Shown here one piece after another: positions 48,772 to 62,190 of a DNA stretch of 64,000 bases. The DNA is from Paguma larvata (taxonomy: Eukaryota > Chordata > Mammalia > Carnivora > Viverridae). The notes under the pieces are model-generated. The model was not told where the DNA came from and did no database searches. It saw nothing but the letters and a program-made list of their open reading frames with translations. The position numbers and the translations under genes are program-made. The stretch covers positions 76,667,312 to 76,731,311 of the forward strand of contig CM057826.1 of assembly GCA_030068075.1 (NCBI GenBank). The letters are read 5' to 3'. Numbering within the stretch: position 1 is the first letter of the stretch; each line of letters starts with the position of its first letter.

Positions 48772-49394
48772 CTGGAAATGTTGATCAGAAGTAGTTTTTG
48801 AATGTCACAAATCCTTGGCACAATTCCATTCCTAAAAACCGTTACTCAAAGAAAGGTAGACTGAATCTTTTCAGAAGTTATTGTGATATAATTAAACATG
48901 CTATTGATAGGGGTAAGATGTTCCACAAAGTATTACAGCGAAAGTCAGTGTTAAAAATTATAAACAACCTTGTGTTTCCTGTTATAATCCATTCCCCCAG
49001 GTGCTTATCTTTAAATTTCAAGCTATATTAACTGATTGTATCGTGAGATTCCACTTTATCTCCTCACTATCAAGCATTCTAGTACTTGAGTGCTAGCCTT
49101 CCAGAGTTGTGACTACCAGCACAAGTCAAATAAAACACAGGTCTATAAGGTGGAAAGCCTTCAAGAGTTATTGGATCCACCTCCCCTTCTAGTTTACTTT
49201 AAACTCAAAAATACCCAAGTATATTCATTGACTCCTCCGAAGTAAATAGTCATTAGGGGAAAAAAGTAAATTATATTCCACTTTTATTGGGTTTCAAGTA
49301 TGATGCCACTTTCATTTCATGATCTGCTTCCATGCTCTGAATTGCCTAAAGTCCCTCAGAACTTTTATAGGAAGATATATTTATAGTTACCATT

Positions 49395-49560
49395 TTTTGA
49401 TGGCTTATCAGGCACAGCGCTAAATGTGTACATGAGAAATCTAATTTAATCCTCTCAACAACCTCATGAAAAGATGAAACACATGGAAATTAAGTAACTT
49501 GCTCCAAGTTACCCATGTAGAAAATCGTAGACCTGGTATGTGAAACCTAGGAAGCCAAAT
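49395..49560 (-). mobile_element. MIR, reversed
   Basis: Reversed MIR: AGGCACAGCGCTAAATGTGT, TTTAATCCTCTCAACAACCT, ATTAAGTAACTTGCTCCAAG. Confidence 0.65.
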
Positions 49561-50356
49561 GGAACCATCTGACCCCTCATATTTCTATATCTATGCACAC
49601 TTGGATCTATGTGCAGAGATGCTGTGTTGTGTATGTAGATGCATCACTCATAATATATATCTACACATCTGTAGTTATAATATGTGTATAAATTGAAATA
49701 GCCATTTAATAGCTATTTTTCATAAGCATATTTCATGGTTCTTTGAGTGTTTTTATGTCTACATTTGGTGCCTCAGGGTAAGGAGATGATGATGATAATG
49801 ATGACGGCTCTAATGATATTTGCAAAACTTTTTAAGATAATCATTGGATATTGTAAATTTTTGCAAATAATAAAGACTCTAAAAATTATGAATTCTTTCT
49901 CTCATTGAGGAAAAAATTTATAGAAAACAATTAAAAACAATGTGAATGCCTTAAAATAAGATGCTGATTGAAATTTTTTGGTACTTCCATGCAGTATAAT
50001 AGTAAGCAATTATTAATATAATTTTATAGAAAAATATTTAATGGTATTCAATTTTATGGCATACTATGGTGAAAATGGAGTTAAACATTCTTAACTATTA
50101 TTTTGTAAAACACAGGTATATTCAATTACTGTATATACTCTCATGTACTGACATACATACAGAAAATATTTGGAAAGCTTACACTAATATTAACAGTAAT
50201 TGTATCTTGATAATGGGATTATGAGTAATTTATTTGTCTTTTGCATATCTCTTTTGTGAAACAAGCATGATATTTTGATAAGAAGAAAAAAACTTAAGAA
50301 AGTAAAGAAAACTCATTGCTCTCAAGACAGTATATAAAATTAGAACTCGGTCTCAC

Positions 50357-50490
50357 CGTAACCCCTAACAAGATTGTGCCACTCAGAGAGTTGAAATCAC
50401 AAACTATGTAGGCTACAAGGTATGAACTCATTTTTATTGTAGTTTCAAAATGATCTTCTAAGAGGCCTCCTTTAGTTCAATCATCTCAAC
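50357..50490 (-). pseudogene. ERAP2: ERAP2 pseudo-exon 4
   Basis: Reads [20 protein letters not shown] then DFNSLSG, matching the human segment [20 protein letters not shown] almost residue for residue. A GTGAGA donor is present at the low-coordinate end. One base is missing in the codons before 'EDHF' (about 50462-50468), shifting the frame. The expected acceptor position reads TTG rather than AG, so splicing into this exon is doubtful. Exon 3, with the FPCFDEP motif, was not found between here and exon 2. Confidence 0.92.
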
Positions 50491-50949
50491 CAACACGAAG
50501 GGTGAAAAAATAGTATTTGGAAACCAGAGTATTTTACAATATCTATTACCTAAGCAGATAAGTTAGAGGAAGCTCTCTTCCTGAGAAGAGATACATGATG
50601 GTTTGAAGGATACATGATGCCATTATAGGAGATCAATGGGCCATCATACTATTCTTTGACCACTCCTCTCTTTATTTCTTTTATCCTTGGACTTCCTTGA
50701 AGACACAATGTACTATTTTGGGATCCCAAAATGATGCCAAATCTTATCTTGTTGCTTGAAAGAATAGAAACATTTTTGATGTTTCTACTTCCTTGAAATG
50801 CAATAATCTCCAACACTGGCATAAATTCAAGTTCTGTGCTTCTAAGCAAAAACATTAAAGAATGTCTCCTTTCCCTTTGTTTGTTTTATGATAAGTAAAT
50901 CTCTGTTGCAGAAGGAACTGGGAAACAAAACTCGGTGACATACTTTTTA

Positions 50950-51110
50950 TTATCTTTTAATCCTCTTATTACTGATGTGTGAGGTAGGTGTTATTTCACA
51001 GGTGAGGACACAGAGTCTCTGAAATGTTAACCAAATTGCCCAAGATCACATGGCTAGTTCCGCAGCAAGACCAAGATGTGGATGTGACCGTGTGACTCCA
51101 AAGACATTGC
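50950..51110 (-). mobile_element. MIR, reversed
   Basis: Reversed MIR: TGAGGTAGGTGTTATTTCAC, AGGTGAGGACACAGAGTCTC, CAAGATCACATGGCTAG. Confidence 0.65.
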
Positions 51111-53555
51111 TCATTCTTTCATTCGCTGTGTTACAGCTTGAGTCATAGTCTTATTTTATCTTTGCTTCATTGATTCCGCAATGAAAGCAGTCAGGCCAAG
51201 GAGGTCATTAGTAATTTAAGCTTTTGCCTATCTGCAGAGAAGTAGGAAGTTTTAAGCCTACAGACTGGTCAGCCACATCTATCAAATTCACTGAGTAATT
51301 ACCAAATTCTATCTTTATTTGCTCAAGATGGCTTGTCCCAGAGATGGTCTCGACCATGGTACAAAGCCCCAAAATACGGAGTGGGTACAGATCCAGTAAT
51401 CTCAAAATGCTACTTTCTTTAAATTGGTAACAACTCTTAGACCAGCTTTCCCCTCCCAATACCCCTTTCAAGTCATCTGGCTTGTGACAGCACTAACCAG
51501 GGTTTGTTAAGCATGTTTTATCTGTTTGGATAAGATTGCAGTTTGCTTTGGTGAGACAAAAGAGCTTGAAGTATTACCAGAAACTGCCTAGCCTACTTGA
51601 ATGAAAACTATTTGTGCTATTTAATTCTACAAAATTCTATTTTAGAAAATGAGTCCTTCAGTTTAAATAAAGCAGATGACATTGGCCAAGTACTTTGAGA
51701 AAGATATCAGTATATATAGGACTGCAAGTTTTACTTCTATCCTATAAGTTAATTTTGCAAAACAATGATCTCTTTTTTAAGGAGTCTGATTCAACCAGAA
51801 TTATATGAGCACATAAATCTAACAGAGGTTAGGATCATGGTGGGGGCTGGGGAGAGGGCATTATGACTGTAGTCTTATGACCAAACTCAATAAAAATCAT
51901 TCAGTGATGTGTGCTAGAGCCAGGAGAGGAGAGGGAGGCAAGGCTGTAGGACTATGAGGGAGCGAAGAGTCTGTGACACTACACACTGGTGGCATGAAAA
52001 GTTAGGAGACAGATGGGCATCCCCTCTGATTTCTCTCTCCAGATGAAAATGTGGCCCATGGAAGCTTAGTTTTGTTCACGAACCTAGAATAAACCATGTA
52101 GATTAACATTGCCTTAAATGGAAGCGTATGGGGTATAAGTGAAAGTTCTTCCAGAACTGGTGACATAAGCTCCAAGTACAGAACACTTGTTGCTAGTCAA
52201 GAATTTAGCTGTTTTCTCGATTTTGGCAGAACTTTTCTTGCATAGCAAGTGTCACCAGAAAGTGTGTGTTCCTTTAAGGAATGAAGAGGACAAAGAAATG
52301 CCCAAAAGATATGCCACCTCTACTAGTGCTTGGCCAGCTACGTCATTTCCCTTAAATCTTGTATTCTTAACTAAACAGATTGAGAACTTAGCATGTGTTG
52401 CTTCTTCCCAGAACCCCCTTAATTGCTGCAGCTGTTATCCAGAGAGTAAGACTGTAGCATTAATTCGGTTGTCCTTTTTTGGCCAATCATGAAAGTCTGG
52501 GTTGGACGTGTCAGCGAGAAGCAGAAAGTTAAGCCAACATTTGCTGGGAAAGACATGATCCAGAGAATTGGACAAGTTTCTTGAGGCAATGCAGATATTC
52601 CAAGATTGCATAAAATATTTTCAAAATATTGACTTAGGTATCCTAAACACGAGAAGTTGCTGGAGGTTTCTGAGGATAAAAAATTAACTCTAATAGAATG
52701 AAATGGCAATTATGCTTGCATCATATTTTAATTAAAAGGCTTTAATAACTATATTTTTTACTTTACCCTCCATGTTTATTCATATGAAAAATGACCTTAA
52801 TAAACAAGCTGCCAGGAAAGAGACTGAACTGCCCTTAAATGAACATTCAGTTAGAAAGCAGCCTTGGAGTTCAAGTAGAACTTGAACATTTTTAAGTGAA
52901 AATGAGTAGGCTAATTAAATTGCTGTCTGTGTGATCAGGGAAAAACTAGGATATGTGTCACGTGGAACGTAGTCACTTGTCCCCCTCGATCTGCTCTGCC
53001 AGTATTTCTGAGCAAATACTTTCACCAGCATTAAACAGAAATCTAGGGAAATTCAGTGTTTAGTGTTACTGACCAGTTTCTCCTCTTCAGCCATATAGGC
53101 CGATCACTGTGGAGGACAGAGAGAAAAATGGAATAGGGCTACTTGCTGGCTTAAGTCGGCCTGGCTCTTTATGGGCTGCTCATTTTGCTGAAGCACTGTC
53201 AGAAGAGCTTCTATTTTTGTCTCACTTTCCAAACAGCCATTGGGAAGGATTTTACATTTTGCTCAAGAACACAAATGGCAAGCACATCATTAGTGAGGAA
53301 ATATTAAATGAGGCTTGGGGTCTACTGTTATCTTTCGGAGTCTCCGAATTTTGAGTGCAAATGAAGTGTTCAAATATCTCTTTCAACTAAAAACGTGTAT
53401 AACTCCAAGACATAATTATCATACATATTTTTAAGAACTACCTGCAACTTAAAAAAAAAAAAAGGATTTCTAAGTTTCGTTAAAGATCGCTAGAGCAAAA
53501 TTTCCAGGGTGGGGTCCGGGCAGGGTTCTCTAGATCCTTCCCACTCAGAATATGA

Positions 53556-53700
53556 TGCCTGGACCAGCTGCAATGGCCTCACCTGGGATCTCGTTAAAAA
53601 GGCAGAATTTTGAGCCTCACTCCAAAAGCCGAATCAGAATCTAAATTTTAACGAGATCCTCAGATGATTCATCTGAACATTAAAGTTTGAGAAGTGCTGC
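53556..53700 (-). mobile_element. MER5A-like hAT DNA transposon relic
   Basis: Follows the reversed MER5A order: TGGACCAGCTGCAATGGCCT, CACCTGGGATCTCGTTAAAA, AGCCGAATCAGAATCTAAAT, TTAAAGTTTGAGAAGTGCTG. Confidence 0.75.
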
Positions 53701-54078
53701 GTTGGATGATTCTGAATTTCCTCATTGGCCAAGTAACACAGATTTAAGAAGAACACTGTATCCATATGAATACAAATAAAATATAAATCGCTTTGGTTTT
53801 TTGTTTTTCTTTTTTTAGAAAAAAACAATGTCTAAACAGAATGATGTTAAATTCTAGATGGATTTGGGGTTATCATATAATATATCGACAGATAAAACAA
53901 ATTGATAGATTAAATCTTCAAACAAGAAATATAAAAAAAAAAAAGGCACAAAGACCAAGGTTTAGTTTAAGAATGATCCTCCCAAAGTTTCTGAAAGTGG
54001 CAATACTGGATATTGGCATGTTGGATAGTGCTATGTGTCTTCTTTCTCTTCTTATCTTGATTGAAAAGTTGGCTATAT

Positions 54079-55009
54079 GTTTTTTATTTAATTCTTTAAA
54101 TGTAATTTATTGTCAAGTTGGCTAACAGACAGTGTATATGCAGTGTGCTCTTGGTTTCGGGGGTAAATTCGTGTGATTCATCGCTTACAGACAACACCCA
54201 GTGCTCATCCCAACAAGTGCCCTCCTCAATGCCTGTCACCCACTTTCCCCTCTCCCCCGCCCCCCATGAACCCTCAACTTGTTGTCTGTATTTAAGAGTC
54301 TCTTATGGTTTGTCTCCCTCCTTCTCTGTCTGTAACTATTTTTTCCCCTTCCCTTCCCCCATGGTCTTCTGTAAGTTCCTCAAGTTACACATATGAATGA
54401 AAACATGATATCTGTCTTTCTCTGACTGACTTATTTCACTTAGCATAATACCCTCCAGTTCCATCCACATTGCTGCAAATGGCAGGATTTCATTCTTTCT
54501 CATTGCCACGTAGTAGTCCATTGTGTATATAAACCACATCTTTATCCATTCATCAGGTGATGGGCATTTAGGCTCTTTCTATAATTTGGCTACTGTTGAA
54601 AGTGCTGCTATAAACATTGGGGTACATGTGCCCCTATGAATCAGCACTCCTGTGTTCTTTGGGTAAATTCCTAATAGTGCTCTTGCTGGGTCATAGGACA
54701 GTTCTATTTTTAAGTTTTTGAGGAAACTCTACACTGTTTTCCAGAGCGGCTGCACCAGTTTGCATTCCCACAAACAGTGCAAGAGAATTCCCATTTCTCC
54801 ACATCCTCATCGGTATCTATTATTTCCTGAGTTGTTAATTTTAGCCACTCTGACCGATGTGAGGTGATATCTCAGTGTGGATTTGATTTGTATTTCCTTG
54901 ATGATGAGGGATGTTAAGCATATTTTCATGTGTCTGTTGGCCATCTGGATGTTTCTTTGGAAAAGTGTCTATACATGTCTTCTGCCCGTTTCTTCACTGG
55001 ATTATTTGT
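54079..55009 (-). mobile_element. 5'-truncated L1, reversed
   Basis: Antisense L1 3' end: TTTATTGTCAAGTTGGC at the low end, then reversed phrases such as CAACACCCAGTGCTCATCCC and CTATAAACATTGGGGTAC. GAAAAGTTGGCTATA and GAAAAATTGGCTTTA flank it. Confidence 0.9.
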
Positions 55010-56959
55010 GAAAAATTGGCTTTAAACAGTGGTTCAATGAAGCAAGGGAAAGCTGTCTGTGAATGAGTAGGTTCAAAATCCATTACTGCAATTATTCTGT
55101 GAAATGAAGAAGTCACCAGCCAGATTATACAAGTGAAACCAAGAAAATAAATGGTAAAATAAAATAATACTTTGTACTATCTGTACCCCACAGGGGACCT
55201 AACTTCCAGAAATTTCTAGCTCTCTCTGCTTGCTGGCAAAATAGTTCCAGCTCTCAGACTATAACAGGTACATAGATATTCTGACAAATCTCTATGCCTC
55301 GTCACCTTGATAATGCTTGAAATTGAATTACAGAATTATCTTTTGAACTTAAAGCTTCAATTAAGAAACAAATGGGCAGAGCAGATTTTTATTGGAGAAG
55401 GAGAGGATTAAAAAATCTCTAGGGTCAGATAAAGGATAAGAAGTACCCAGAGGGAAAAAAGAGGGGCTGTCAGGATAACCATGACTCAATTTAGTTTGTT
55501 TCTACAGTACAGATTGTAAAGATGAGGCTGGGGATCTAAATGATTTGCTTGGAACTTTGGGCCATGTTTGGATTCGGTGGCAGCTACCACGTGTAAAGGA
55601 ATAAATTTCACTAATGTGAAATTTTCTTTATAGTAAGTCTACATTGGGAAAGCAAAACATCTAAAAATTTTTTCTGCTATTTGCACCATTAATTTTAGTT
55701 CTGCATATAATGTAGTGACTTCTTGCTTCTCGAAGAATGATTGTTGACTAGATTATTTTTATATTTTAAGTTAAGTTGTACATGTGTGTGTGTGAGAGAG
55801 AGAAAGGTATCCATAAGAGTCTGTTGACATTGTCCTGCACAGTCATCCTACATGTTAGACCTACCAGGGGACTGAGTATGAAGAGAGCCAATTAGTCATA
55901 AGAAGAGTCAGAAAGAGCCTAAAGTTAGTTATATGAGACATGTTGAAAGTCCTCCAACTTTACTCAAAAAAATCTCCCCCTTCAGCTTCCCACATCTCCC
56001 AAAATGATATCCTTAAAAACTATTTCCTTTGGGCAGACTCCTTGTCACTTGGAAAAATGAAAAAAACCATCACATGTTGCCTTAGAGAGGAGAAATTGAT
56101 GATACAGTTTCTATCCAATACTATGCTGGCCAGAGAATATATCCATGAGAGTTGAGATTGCAGTGAAAGTCCCCAGGGGGAGTGGCAAAGACCTGGGCCT
56201 GGAGAAGAACTGTCTGAAGTACACTGCTGGAGGCTTGGGGGGGTGGGGCACATGAGTCCCCAGAGGGTAGTGAGCACGTAGATGGGAAAGAAGAGATATG
56301 TAACAGATATTGCTAAAGTCACCTACTCATGCTCCTTCTTCACTTCCAATGGAATTCTGATTTTACTCAGGAAGATAGTGAGTCCAGATAAGAGAATCAC
56401 CTCTTCGCATTCCTTGAGACTTGGTGGGCCAGTATGACTCATTCTGTCCTCATCAGTCTTTGGGTGGGAAAACTTTGTAAAAGGAACAACACTCAGCTGG
56501 AATGTTTCTTTTTGCCTTTTCCTCCCTCCTCCTTCCCCCGCTCTTCCTGCCTACAGTGTGGACTTGATGCCTAGAGGTGCAGAAATCTATCGTATTAGGA
56601 GGAAAGCTACACGCCAATGGTGCTGAGCAGACAGATAGAAGAAGCTTGGGTCCTGGATAGCACTGAAGACTGCTGTAGCAAACCTGAGCTGTCTGCTTCT
56701 GGACTTCTTGTTGCATGAGGAAAATGACCCTCTATATGGTTAAGCGTTTGTATTTGGATTTTTCTGGACTGGCGATTGGAGGTCCCTGATAAAAGGTGGG
56801 AAAGCACTGAAACCAGACTCCTCTTCCGTCTCAGATGGATCCTGGCCCTAGACTACCAAAGCATCCATTATGAAGCACCACTGATTCCTCTCTTTTTCTA
56901 ATCTCACATAACTAATACATCAGCAAATTCTGTCTGTTTCACCCTCCAAAATAAATGCC

Positions 56960-57620
56960 AAGTTCAATCACTTCACTCCCGAAGTACTAGCCTGGCCCAA
57001 GCCACCCCCAATTCTTGGCTGTACCACTGCAGTGACCACCTAAATGATTACTGTCCTCTACATCCTCCTCTCTGTAATGTATTCTCAACATACACAGCTC
57101 AACATTCTTGAGCTTATAGAGCATACACTGGATGAGAACCTCCTGATGAATTCCCATGGCACTGAAGTAAAAGCCTAAACTCCTTGCAAGAGGCTCAGAA
57201 TCTTTGCATGATCTGACTCCTCTCTACTCTACTTCTTCCATTGTCACAGTCCTCAAGCCATGCTGGTCAATCAGTCCAACCTCAGATGCTTTGCACTTGC
57301 TGCTCTCTTTTCTAGGGATACTCTACCCAAAGATGTCCTCATGATTTTTTCCTTTTAAAAAAAACACTATTCTCAGTTTCAATGCAACTCCTTGGCAGGG
57401 ACTTTCCTGACCACTTAGATAAATTAGTCCCAATCCCCAGCTACCCTTTCTTTCTATTATAGCACCTTGTTTCATTTCCTTCATAGCATTTATCACTTAC
57501 CTTGTCCATTTAATTTATTTTCTTGTCTTGGTTGTCCCTTCCCACATATCTCACCCTACACATTCAGTGCCTAGAACAGTGCCTGGCATATAGCATGTAA
57601 TGCTTAATAAACATAAGATG
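56960..57620 (+). mobile_element. L2 relic
   Basis: Long sense L2 fragment with CTCCTTGCAAGAGGCTCAGA, CCTGGCATATAGCATGTAAT and a terminal TGCTTAATAAAC. Confidence 0.8.
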
Positions 57621-57679
57621 ATCAAATTGACCATATTTCTCAATTCTCCAGACCTGTTCCTGCCTCTTGGATTTGAGTC

Positions 57680-57900
57680 ATGCCATTTCCTGGGCACTGT
57701 ACACACACTCTCACTTTCTTTCTCTTAACCTAAATCTCACTTGCATTTCCTTCTAGTCCCAGATCAAGATTCACCTCCTTTGAGAAACCTGCCCTATTTC
57801 AGCTTTCTGTGCCATCCGTGACATCCTCCCCGCTAGCACACGAACATGTCTATCTTATCACAGTCACATGCTGGTATCTCCTCCTAGTGATTCTCCCTCT
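57680..57900 (+). mobile_element. L2 relic, second fragment
   Basis: L2 phrases again (CCAGATCAAGATTCACCTCC, TTTGAGAAACCTGCCC) directly after the first fragment. This could be a tandem or rearranged copy. Confidence 0.6.
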
Positions 57901-58099
57901 AGCTGTTTATGCTTCTGCACTCTCTGTTCCCATCTTTACCGAGATTTCCTTGAGAAATGATGGAGCTGCTGCTTCTTCCACGTTTCCCACAGCTAACTAA
58001 GCTTTCCACAAATTACTGCTGAAATGTTCTCCTGGCAAAGAGATGTAACCCATAAGGAAGGAAGTCATAAGAGACTACACAGCTACAGCAAAGTCCTAC

Positions 58100-58829
58100 C
58101 TTGTTTTATCACCACAAGCTCTGATGTGCTTTTATAAAACCATCAGCTAACATGGCCTAGAAGTCAATGGCCACAGGGTGACTCACATGAGCCGTAAGTT
58201 TCTCTGGAACCAGCAGTGCAATTTGTTGATGACCAGGATAACTCAAAACATTCAGCTTTTTTCCTGGTTTTCTGTATCTCGAATCTTCCTCTGACCGAAG
58301 GATGATATTCATGATTTCAAGATCTCTGGTATGCAAGATGATATATTGTGTAGCATCTCTGACCAATCTTCTCAGATGCAACAAAGTCCAGGGAGGTAAG
58401 ATTTGGATGGACCAGTCATAGTGAAGGTTACGTAATGATCATGCCGGGGAGCCTTAGCTTTCCAAAGAAATTGTTCCCCGTTAGTGGCTACTGGGGAAGC
58501 CTCAGGGTCCTTATTGAACTGATCAATAGATGGCATTGAAAATTGAGAACGAATGCATATTTTGGGTATAACGGTCAAGTAGTAAAATTCCACGTAAATA
58601 TAAATTAATTAATTAATATTCCTTGTAAACATTAATTTAAGATCTTAATATATGATTAATTATTTAATTGATATAAATATTAGTTTTCTGCATGATTTAG
58701 CTATTTCAGAAGAATGGATACTTAGTCTATTCTCCAGAGGACAGATTAATATCCAGGCTAAATCTCACAGTTTTCTCCAGCACCACGCTGGCTCCAGTTA
58801 TGTCACACTGATCAATGAGTGGATTTGAT
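58100..58829 (-). pseudogene. ERAP2: ERAP2 pseudo-exon 2 (N-terminus)
   Basis: A polypyrimidine tract and AG at 58831-58830 precede this exon, and a GTAGGA donor follows at 58099. It matches the ERAP2 signal-anchor region and start of the N-terminal domain: [13 protein letters not shown], then PVATNGEQF, then [16 protein letters not shown], then [20 protein letters not shown], then IALLVPEKL. The three ATGs available in human exon 2 read GTA, ATA and ATA-like here, and an AT-rich insertion of about 70 nt (about 58598-58676) splits the leader. A 2-nt deletion after the FLW codons and an 8-nt deletion before the RDATQ segment shift the frame. A CAA-to-TAG stop follows 'AIDF' near 58158, and about 9 nt are missing near the 3' end. 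Confidence 0.92.
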
Positions 58830-59789
58830 CTAGAAGGAAAGAAAAAAACATTTATAGCATGTAGAAAAAGAATGCAATTAATAAACAAATCTTTAAAATA
58901 ATAAAAGTAGATACGTGAATGGAGAAAATTTGCTGTTTTTCAGAATCAAGCCGATAGTCACACAATAAAGTAGAAATTGAGCTGTCATTTGTTTATTACA
59001 AATAAAAATCTGTTAGTGGTCGAACGAAGGAACTCTGCCTCAAAATTGCATGTATGGAATTCCCTCTATATTCCTATGCAATGAACATAAGGCAGGTATG
59101 CAAATTCACTGCATGTTAAATGCTTTTAACACTCGGTTACATCATTCTAAGAGTATCCTGCAGCCCTGAGAATAAGCTGCACAGTTGGTCTCTATTTTGT
59201 CTTAATGAATCACAAAGAAACTCTATATAATTTGGACACCAGATATTATTATTAATAGCATTGAACTTCACCTCTTTCAATAAATAACATCTTCTGAATG
59301 GCCTTTTCCTATGGCCATGGGTGGAAAAGATGTTGGTCAAGTTAGGTGTTTAACCTTGGCAAGGTATAGAATGAAAATTTGAGTTTATAATATTCTTAGT
59401 GAGAATCTTTAAAAAATTGTTTTGGTGCTCATCATCTTAGGCTACCTTTGAAAATGAAATTATATCAGACTGAATTCACTGCCTCCAAATAGAATTAAGA
59501 TGATTTTTTCTTATCAGAAGGGCAAAAATATAAAAGATAAAATTAGGACAAACAATACTGTAAGTTTACATAATTCAGCTCTGACTCCCACCCTGCCAGC
59601 TGTTTCTACTTACTTCCTCCCTGCTCCAACTCAATCCGTGAATGATTTCTTTCCCTTTTCTTTTTTTATCATTAACAAGTCTTCAGAATTAATTATCCAA
59701 ATAATTATTTTTCTTTTCTAATTCATAATACTAATGTAGATAAGCAGATATTGTTAAAGGAACCAGAACAACAAAAACAAAAAGAAGAA

Positions 59790-60430
59790 TAAACTAATGG
59801 TCAAATAATGACACTTCTTATTTGCAAAAGCAAAGATATGGAAGCAACATAAGTGTCCATCAATGAATGAATAAATAAAAGTGACGTGTGTATTCTTGCA
59901 ATGGGATATTATTCATCCATGAGAAAGAAGGAAATACTGCCATCTGCACAACATGGATGGAGCTTGAGGACATTGCACTAAGGAAAATAAATCAAACAGA
60001 GAAAGACAAATGAGCACCATACATCACACATGTTTGGAATCTTAAAAAGCTGAACTCAGAAATAGAGAGTAGCGTGGTGGTTACCAGGAGTTGTGCAGTG
60101 GAGGAAATGGGTACAAACTTCTTGTTATAATATCTAACAAGCTCTAGGGATCTAATGTACAGCATGGGGATTATAGGTAATAATACTGTACCTTATACTT
60201 GAATGTTGAATAGATTCTCAGTATACCCTCAAAAGAGTAGTTCCATAATGTTCTCACCACTAAAAAAAGGAACGGTCATTATGTAACCGGATGGAGGTGT
60301 TAGCTAGTGCTGTGGTGGTAACCATTTTGTAGTACATAAATACATCAAGTCAACACTCCGTACACTTTAAACTTGCATAATGCTATATGTCCATTATATC
60401 TCAATAAAGCTGGGAATTTTTTTATTAAAA
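59790..60430 (+). mobile_element. Old L1 3'UTR
   Basis: Sense 3'UTR with AAGTGTCCATCAATGAATGA, GATATTATTCATCCATGA, GGTGGTTACCAGGAGTTG and a terminal TATATCTCAATAAAGCTGG. Clearly older than the insertions at 32322 and 54079. Confidence 0.85.
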
Positions 60431-60589
60431 AAAAGACACTTCTGTCTTTTTTAGATAAGCATTAAATCATGGCTACCAAGTGGCAGTGTTCCAAGAAGCT
60501 CTGACACACAAAACCATCATTGGTTTATTAGCTTAAATTTCTGATTATTTAAAAAATGAAACTGCTTATTTGGTAGGTCATGGGCTTGG

Positions 60590-60800
60590 GAATCAGAGTG
60601 CTTAGATTCCAGTACAAGTTCCGGCACACTTACCTGTATGAATTTTAGGCAAATTTTCTTATTTTTTGAGCATAAGTTTCCTCACCTTAAAAACAGCATA
60701 ATAATCATACCATCCTCACTTTAGGAGAATTAAATGAAATAATTCATGTGAAGAATTTGGCCATGGCAATGCAATTAGCATATATAAAGCACATAATGAA
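60590..60800 (+). mobile_element. MIR
   Basis: MIR core: GGGAATCAGAGTGCTTAGAT, GTTTCCTCACCTTAAAAAC and GAATTAAATGAAATAATTCA. Confidence 0.75.
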
Positions 60801-60989
60801 GGTACAATATCAAATTATTATAACTTAAAATCTCTTGCCTAAACTTAAGATTAGTATTTTCCCCACCTGCAATAGACATACTCCAAGAAAGCTGTATTTT
60901 ATTGGTAAGACCAAAGAGAAAGGCATTGCTATTTACTCATATAGTCTTTAACGTTAGATCTGATAAGGACTTGAAAGGCCAGCATTGTA

Positions 60990-61090
60990 TAAGACTTTGG
61001 CATCCAGATAAAGAAACTGAGGGGAAGTGACTTTCCCAATATCACTTGGGAAATTCGTAGCAAAATTGGGACTAAAATACAGCCCTTTGA
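60990..61090 (-). mobile_element. MIR, reversed, weak
   Basis: Reversed MIR-like block: GATAAAGAAACTGAGGGGAA, CTTTCCCAATATCACTTGGG. Confidence 0.5.
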
Positions 61091-61529
61091 CCGTTGGTCT
61101 AGGGAACTTTCTTTTATATTACCCACCACCTTCAGTAGCACTGCAGTGAACAAAATATCCTGGGATCCCAGACACAGGAATTGCAGCCAATATTTGGGAA
61201 GGCTAAATTTAGATCTCCAAGAGAGTCGAGTTGGTACAACAGAAGGATTCTTAAATCAATTCCCAACCTTAAGTTCACATATTTTCCAAGGCAGTAGTGC
61301 CAGATTCACCCCCTTTCCCCAGACCCTCACTTTAGATTACAAGATCTCCTCAATATGGCAGTTTTAAACCTTAAGTTCAGGTTCTTATTCTCACTGAAAA
61401 ATTCTGAATTTTAAGAAAAATTAGAGAAATGTTATGTGTTACCTTAATCCACACTGTTGAAGATTTGAATGAAGGGGAATTTACTTTTGAATTCACTTTC
61501 TGTTTAGACTCGGAACTTTTCACACTTCT

Positions 61530-61757
61530 TTGGGTGCTTGGGTGGCTCAGTTGGCTAAGCATCTAACTTCAGCTCAGGTCATGATATCGCAGTTCATGAG
61601 TTCGAGCCCTGCGTCAGGCTCTGTGCTGACAGCTCAGAGCCTGGAGCCTGCTTCAGATTCCGTGTCTCCCTCTCTCTCCGCCCCTCCCCCACTCATTCTC
61701 CCTCTCTCTCTCTCTCTCTCACTCTCAAAAATAAACATTAAAAAATATTTAAAAAAA
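61530..61757 (+). mobile_element. Felid SINE
   Basis: Near-consensus body with CAGCTCAGAGCCTGGAGCC and TTCAGATTCCGTGTCTCCC. The tail ends in A9. Flanked by GAACTTT-CACTTC-like duplications. Confidence 0.95.
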
Positions 61758-62009
61758 AAGAACTTTGCATACTTCCTGATTACAGCATGGGCTGGTTCAT
61801 TATTGTATATTCAAATGTGGCTTAGGACAAGAAATTTAGTCCAGAAAACACCAGATTTTCTCCTGTTTCCAGCTCTCCTCCGTTATCAGTGATTAGATCA
61901 TATAATTATTTTGATTCTGCCCCCATCCACTTTGTTACCAAGTCATTTTGATTTCTCATTTTCAATCTCTTTTTAGTCAACTTTTAAAATATTCCCACGG
62001 TCATTAAAG

Positions 62010-62190
62010 CAGTCTAGGTCCTCATTACTCCTCACAATAGCCTTCAAACAGGTCTCCCTGGCTCCTCAAGCCCTGGTCTGGCAGTTTACTCCTATGATGC
62101 CAGGTAGCAGATTCATCCTGTACCCTACTGCTTGATCACGCCATCCCCTGCTTAAAACCTTTCCATGGTTTCCTCCTGTTTATACACAGA
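62010..62190 (+). mobile_element. L2 relic
   Basis: Phrases such as CAAACAGGTCTCCCTGGCTC and TGCTTAAAACCTTTCCATGG are typical of the L2 body. Confidence 0.6.

Larger units (their letters stand above)
50491..58099 (-). other. ERAP2 pseudogene interval between exons 2 and 4
   Basis: Contains a MIR (50950-51110), a MER5A-like relic (53556-53700), a 5'-truncated L1 (54079-55009) and L2 (56960-57620, 57680-57900). I looked here for exon 3, which in human carries the FPCFDEP segment, and did not find it. The rest shows nothing I can name. Confidence 0.6.

Noticed and set aside
53109..53354. 81-codon plus-strand frame with a protein-like composition
   Set aside because: No family recognised and no splice or promoter context, so a chance frame is the simpler reading.
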